From: Chrysochromulina tobinii
Taxonomy: Eukaryota > Haptophyta > Prymnesiales > Chrysochromulinaceae
Direction of reading: 5' to 3'
Assembly (NCBI GenBank): GCA_001275005.1
Contig: JWZX01003034.1
Coordinates: 1-29,915, forward strand
DNA length: 29,915 nt
In this document: positions 26,565 to 29,915 of the stretch, piece after piece
How the letters are laid out: each line of letters opens with the position of its first letter
Numbering within the stretch: the first letter of the stretch is position 1
Notes under the pieces: generated by a model
Seen by the model: the letters and a program-made list of their open reading frames with translations, nothing else
What the model was told of the DNA's origin: nothing
Database searches by the model: none
Translations under genes and position numbers: made by a program

Positions 26565-27764
26565 CTCCGATACGGATCGGTGAGAGTCCAACGCCTCGGT
26601 CGCGCGGGTATCCTTCGAGAGATCGCGCGATACGTGGGTGCAAGGTGAAGGGATCCACTTCGTTCGCAAGTGTCCATAAAAGGGTTGAAGGCGCCTACCG
26701 GTACGCTTGCGTCCAGTGCGTCTAGAGACATCATTATCTGTTCGTGGGGGCGGGGTTCCATATTTGTCTTTGTTTACCAGATCGGGGCGCCCTAACACTC
26801 TCTAACGCAACGCGCGGGCCACATAGTTGCAAACTAAGTCGTAAAATGGATAAATACGGCGGAACCTCTAAATCCTCAGGATCAGCCAGGACGCGGGAAA
26901 CGGCTGACAATTGTCGCCGCAACATGTTGAGCGCATCCTATATCGGTCTGTGTCAACTGGTACTAGACTAGTACCGGTGTAATACCGTATCTGTGCTCAC
27001 TGCTGTGAGTGTCGGCCGACGAATCTGGGTGCGGGTTACGCTCGTCTGCGGGAACGGAATTCGGAAAATCTCTCGTCTGACTCTGTCTTAACTCAGAGTC
27101 ATGATTGTGTCCGACCCGCCGCTCAACGATTCGATGTACGATGATCTTTATTGACAAGATACCGCGGGCACGGCGTCGGCGACGCGACGCGGCACGGGGT
27201 CGTCACGGCGTGCTCCTTCCTCCTTGGCGTGCTCGCGACTCTTGCTCTCTCTCTCCTCTCTGGGGACTCTGCATTCAGTTTGTCGTGCGCGGTGTGGCGC
27301 CGTGTGGCGGCGTGGAGGGCGGCCCCGCGTTCGGCCGTTCTTGGTCCCCGCGGCGCGTCCCGCCCCAATCCCGCCCCGGCGCCCGGGCGCAACGGCGCAA
27401 GCGCCGGGTGCGGTGCGGGTCCGGGAACGATGTCGGTACGATCGGGTGACTCATCCATTCAAGAATCATGTGCGTCATATTTCGGGTCGCGGCGTCGGCG
27501 CGCGACGAATGATAAAAACGTGGAACGTCGAATGACCGCGCGTGCGCTTTACTGGCCTTTCGAAAACTGAGTCTGCAGTCTGAGACACTCGGGAGGAGGT
27601 GGAGACCGAACGCGTACGCGAAGCCCATCTCTCTCAATTGCGCACCCCACGCCACCGTGCGCCTGCACCTACGCAGCTTTGTCACAGCTGGCCTGAAGCT
27701 TGGCTTGGCTTGGCAACAGCGTGCAGCACCGTAAGCTGTAGTCCATGTGCTCCGGGGACCGGGG
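26565..27764. other. Intergenic region upstream of the protease and downstream of TAF11
   Basis: About 1.2 kb. The open frames (for example 27151-27570 plus, 26734-26925 minus) lack domains. 26800-27150 is AT-richer and 27160-27440 is GC-rich. No tRNA B-box, repeat array or conserved RNA was recognised. Confidence 0.5.
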
Positions 27765-28229
27765 TCAGCTTCCGCAGTCGGATCGCCAAAAGAGTGGCGC
27801 ATCGCCGCCGGCCGAACGCAATACACGCCGATGAGCCTGCCGAAGGTGGCCTGGCTGCACGGGCCCGCTTTCACCTGCCACCATCATCTGCTCCCGCGCG
27901 CTTTCGATGAGCTCGCCGGCAAACATCTTGGCGACCGTGGCCAGTAGGATAGCGCCGTTCTCTGTTGAGCTGCCCATGATGTCAGCCTGCAGGCGGCGCA
28001 TTGCGGCACGCGGAAATTTCGAACGCTTCCAGTGCTCAAAGCGGTCCAGCTGTTCGGACGTTGCAGTGCGGACGAACTGCTCATACAGTTCGCCCGTCTG
28101 CGCGCTTTTCTTGCGGCGGCGCTGCTCAAGCAATCGCTGCACTTCGGCGTCCTCCTCGTCGTCACGCAACAAGTCATCCACGTCGTCGACAGCCTCCTGT
28201 GGCTCGCGTCTCCGCTTCGCCCGTTCCAT
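27765..28229 (-). CDS. TAF11: TFIID subunit TAF11 (histone-fold)
   Basis: 154 aa from the ATG at 28229. The next in-frame upstream ATG (28355) would add 42 residues including an Arg-rich stretch (RPPRPRRARKRR). A basic and acidic N-terminal segment (MERAKRRREP...LLRDDEED) leads into the TAF11 histone fold: EQFVRTATSEQLDRFEHWKR, then SKFPRAAMRRLQADIMGSS, AILLATVAKMFAGELIESAR and VQPGHLRQAHRRV. This follows animal TAF11 closely (SEEQLNRYE, RSAFPKAAIKRL, GEVVEEA, LQPKHMREAVRRL). TAF11 pairs with TAF13 within TFIID for RNA polymerase II initiation. The C-terminal 16 residues after the fold are not conserved. Divergent from the AT-hook-like ORF with a spacer under 250 bp. Confidence 0.93.
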   Translation of the reverse strand: MERAKRRREPQEAVDDVDDLLRDDEEDAEVQRLLEQRRRKKSAQTGELYEQFVRTATSEQLDRFEHWKRSKFPRAAMRRLQADIMGSSTENGAILLATVAKMFAGELIESAREQMMVAGESGPVQPGHLRQAHRRVLRSAGGDAPLFWRSDCGS

Positions 28230-28448
28230 GAGACCGGGAACCACGCGCCTCTTGCGCGCGCGCCGCGGGCGGGGCGGGCGGCTGCTCGGAGTCGCGACAA
28301 CCACCAGCGCTTCTCTCGGCGTGTATTCATAAGTGGTATGAAAGATGACGATCATTTTTCTGAGGCCCCTCGATCGTGCTTGTACAGAGTCTAGAGATTC
28401 CGGTCGATTGAAATTGTTGTGAATTCGGACCTGTTTCGTCATTTTGCT
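28230..28448. promoter_or_regulatory. Short divergent region between TAF11 and the AT-hook-like ORF
   Basis: 219 bp if TAF11 starts at 28229. No TATA box or repeats are obvious. The left part could be coding if TAF11 starts at 28355. Confidence 0.35.
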
Positions 28449-28943
28449 ATGGATGTCTCCGAGTCGATGGTGAAGCGCAAGCGTGGTCGCCCGGGCTGTG
28501 CATCGAAGGAGATAGACGTCGACCAGGCGGCCGAGAGATTGGCCACCGTCGGTCTCGTGTCGCCCTTCATCTCGTCGCGATCGCAACCTGAGCGCTCATT
28601 GTTACACGAAGCCGATGGGTCAGGCTGCGACAGTTTTGTGGGCAAGCGTGCATCCATCGAGAATCCGACTCCCAGTGTGCTCGTCCAGGATCAACTGACA
28701 CCTCTGAGCGTTTCGAGTGATACATCTGCTGCGCCTACTGTTCGAGCTACGCCTACCGTGAACCATTCTCCCTGGTTTGAGCAGCGCAGCCAACAAGAGC
28801 CCATACCATTTGTGCCATTCGCCAGTAGCAGTGGCGCTGCCGTGAGGACGTCGCCCAACGTACGGCTGGACGCCGGCGGAAGCAAACAGCGGGCGTGCTT
28901 CATGTCCCAGCTGACGGCCCTCAGCGCGCGCAAGTCTATGTAA
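28449..28943 (+). CDS. Small AT-hook-like hypothetical protein
   Basis: 164 aa from ATG 28449; the open frame begins at a non-ATG codon 30 nt earlier. I do not recognise a family. The N-terminus has VKRKRGRPGC, matching the core RGRP of an AT-hook, which binds the minor groove of AT-rich DNA. The rest is polar and probably disordered, rich in Ser/Thr/Pro. Third codon positions are less GC-biased than in the firm genes here, so this may be a chance ORF. It is divergent from TAF11. Moderate to low confidence. Confidence 0.4.
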   Translation: MDVSESMVKRKRGRPGCASKEIDVDQAAERLATVGLVSPFISSRSQPERSLLHEADGSGCDSFVGKRASIENPTPSVLVQDQLTPLSVSSDTSAAPTVRATPTVNHSPWFEQRSQQEPIPFVPFASSSGAAVRTSPNVRLDAGGSKQRACFMSQLTALSARKSM

Positions 28944-29636
28944 GGCTCAAGTGGAGTCAGCAGCCCGTCCAAAGCCAGGCGGGCGGGGCGACCGCACATT
29001 GCGACCGCAATGGAGTCACGTGGCCAACACATGTATAGATCATGACAGCGGCGGGCAGGTTCGATCGAATGTATCAAGTAAGTCCTCAGTCCGACCCGTT
29101 TTTAAGCTTCTATCTAGGGAAGCTACAGCCTTACTACAGCCTTAACTCTATACAGGGCCCGGTCGCTGCTCGGACCGAGCTGACCTGGGGCAGGGTGGCG
29201 AGGGAAATCGAATGCCAACTCGCGCAATTCCGAAGTCGCAACTCGCAAGGACGTGCGGCGTGCGCGCGGTCGGCCGGTCGCGGGATGCGGTGCATGGTCG
29301 ATACTCGATTATAACGTTTAAACGTACGTCGTCCGACCTCCGACGATTAGTTTGCAAATGAAGGCTCTCAAGCTCTCTTGCTGCGCGGGTGTCTTGGATT
29401 CGTGCGCATCCAAGCCGGTACGGCGCCCAACACGACGCAACGGCTCAGCCGTGCCAACTCAGGCGGACTGCCTGAATCAAGACGACTGTTGAAACGGAAC
29501 GGCCGAACGCTGCCTACCTATACGAAGTTGAACCCGCCAGGCTCGGTGCAGAGCGCGAGAGAGGCGACGTGAGATCCAGTTCGACCGCTCCGGTGGAACC
29601 CTCGATCCGTCATGCGTGAATATGCATGTCCCTGTG
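28944..29636. other. Intergenic region, nothing recognised
   Basis: Nearly 700 bp with only short frames of ordinary composition. GGTTCGATCGA at about 29058 resembles part of a tRNA B-box but lacks a matching cloverleaf. No repeats stand out. Confidence 0.5.
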
Positions 29637-29874
29637 TCAGCCACGCCGCCCCACGATGGCGGGCAAGGAGCTCGAGCCGCGCAGCAGGCTGACGTCCTTG
29701 GGCAGCTCCCTCGGCATGGGCTGCGCCACCGCCGCGCGGCCGCCCGCTGCTGCGGCCAAGCCCTCATTGGCCATGCTCAGCAAGTCCTTGGGCTTCTCGC
29801 GCGAGGGAGGGGCGCGGGACTGCCCTGTGGGGGTCGTCAGCTTGGTCGTGCTGCTTCCGACGCCTCCGCCGCCT

Positions 29875-29915
<41 letters not shown>
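29637..29915 (-). CDS. Possible C-terminal part of a minus-strand gene, truncated by the window
   Basis: On the minus strand a frame enters from the right edge as poly-Gly, then reads VGSSTTKLTTPTGQSRAP, KPKDLLSMANEGLAAAAG and PRELPKDVSLLRGSSSLPAI, ending at TGA (29637-29639). It is Ser/Ala-rich with GC-ending codons, like other disordered C-termini here. The plus strand is also open from ATG 29656 through poly-Pro, so the strand choice is uncertain. No family recognised. Confidence 0.35.
29859..29915. repeat. CCG/CGG triplet repeat at window edge
   Basis: A long (CCG)n run with a few CCT/CCA interruptions reaches the right edge. Poly-Pro or poly-Gly depending on strand. Confidence 0.95.

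Noticed and set aside
27105-27570. Plus-strand ORFs downstream of TAF11
   Set aside because: Overlapping frames of Arg/Ala/Pro composition without any motif; typical of GC-rich noncoding DNA.
29055-29075. tRNA B-box-like GGTTCGATCGA
   Set aside because: The B-box ending CC is missing and no acceptor stem or A-box pairs with it.

Overview
This window is GC-rich nuclear DNA from a eukaryote. Signs are spliceosomal introns, eukaryote-only genes (RPS15A, proteasome beta-4/PSMB2, TAF11, ASNSD1), GC-rich third codon positions and much Gly/Ala/Pro low-complexity coding. A YacP/Rae1-type protein with a signal peptide followed by a Phe after the likely cleavage site suggests an alga with a secondary (red-derived) plastid. 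A haptophyte is my best guess from GC content, triplet-rich exons and a likely GC-AG intron. The lineage call is inference.

Layout (15 genes). A partial tail-anchored TPR protein (+, 1-1268) faces an EAG-like K+ channel with a cyclic-nucleotide-binding fold (-, 2399-4859). The channel shares a divergent promoter region with ribosomal protein S15a (+, 5251-5973). A + strand run follows: a split SAM-dependent methyltransferase (6228-8465), a PPR-TrmB fusion (8809-10686), a secreted tandem GlpQ-type glycerophosphodiesterase with a frameshift (11205-13938) and a large ubiquitin-like/EF-hand/coiled-coil protein (14503-17620). Then come a disordered unknown protein (-, 18166-20181), PSMB2 (+, 20638-21365), ASNSD1 (+, 21535-23739), plastid-type NYN/Rae1-like nuclease (-, 24013-24567), secreted pepsin-type protease (-, 24954-26564), TAF11 (-, 27765-28229), a small AT-hook-like ORF (+, 28449-28943) and a possible partial gene at the right edge (-, 29637-29915). 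There is no operon-like logic: the genes serve unrelated housekeeping, signalling and secretory functions.

The most notable signal lies in the introns. Three introns in two genes (7801-8003, 15952-16091, 16404-16558) are largely built of short tandem units containing CTGAT, which resembles a branch-point site. Two of them share the 15-mer CTGATGGCCTCTGAT. Two methyltransferase introns are also bounded by direct repeats that start exactly at the splice sites. This looks like an introner-like or duplication-born intron family. Other points of interest are a voltage sensor encoded by a 9-bp microsatellite, a PPR-TrmB fusion, tandem GDPD domains with a mosaic of near-identical and divergent blocks, and several recent direct duplications.
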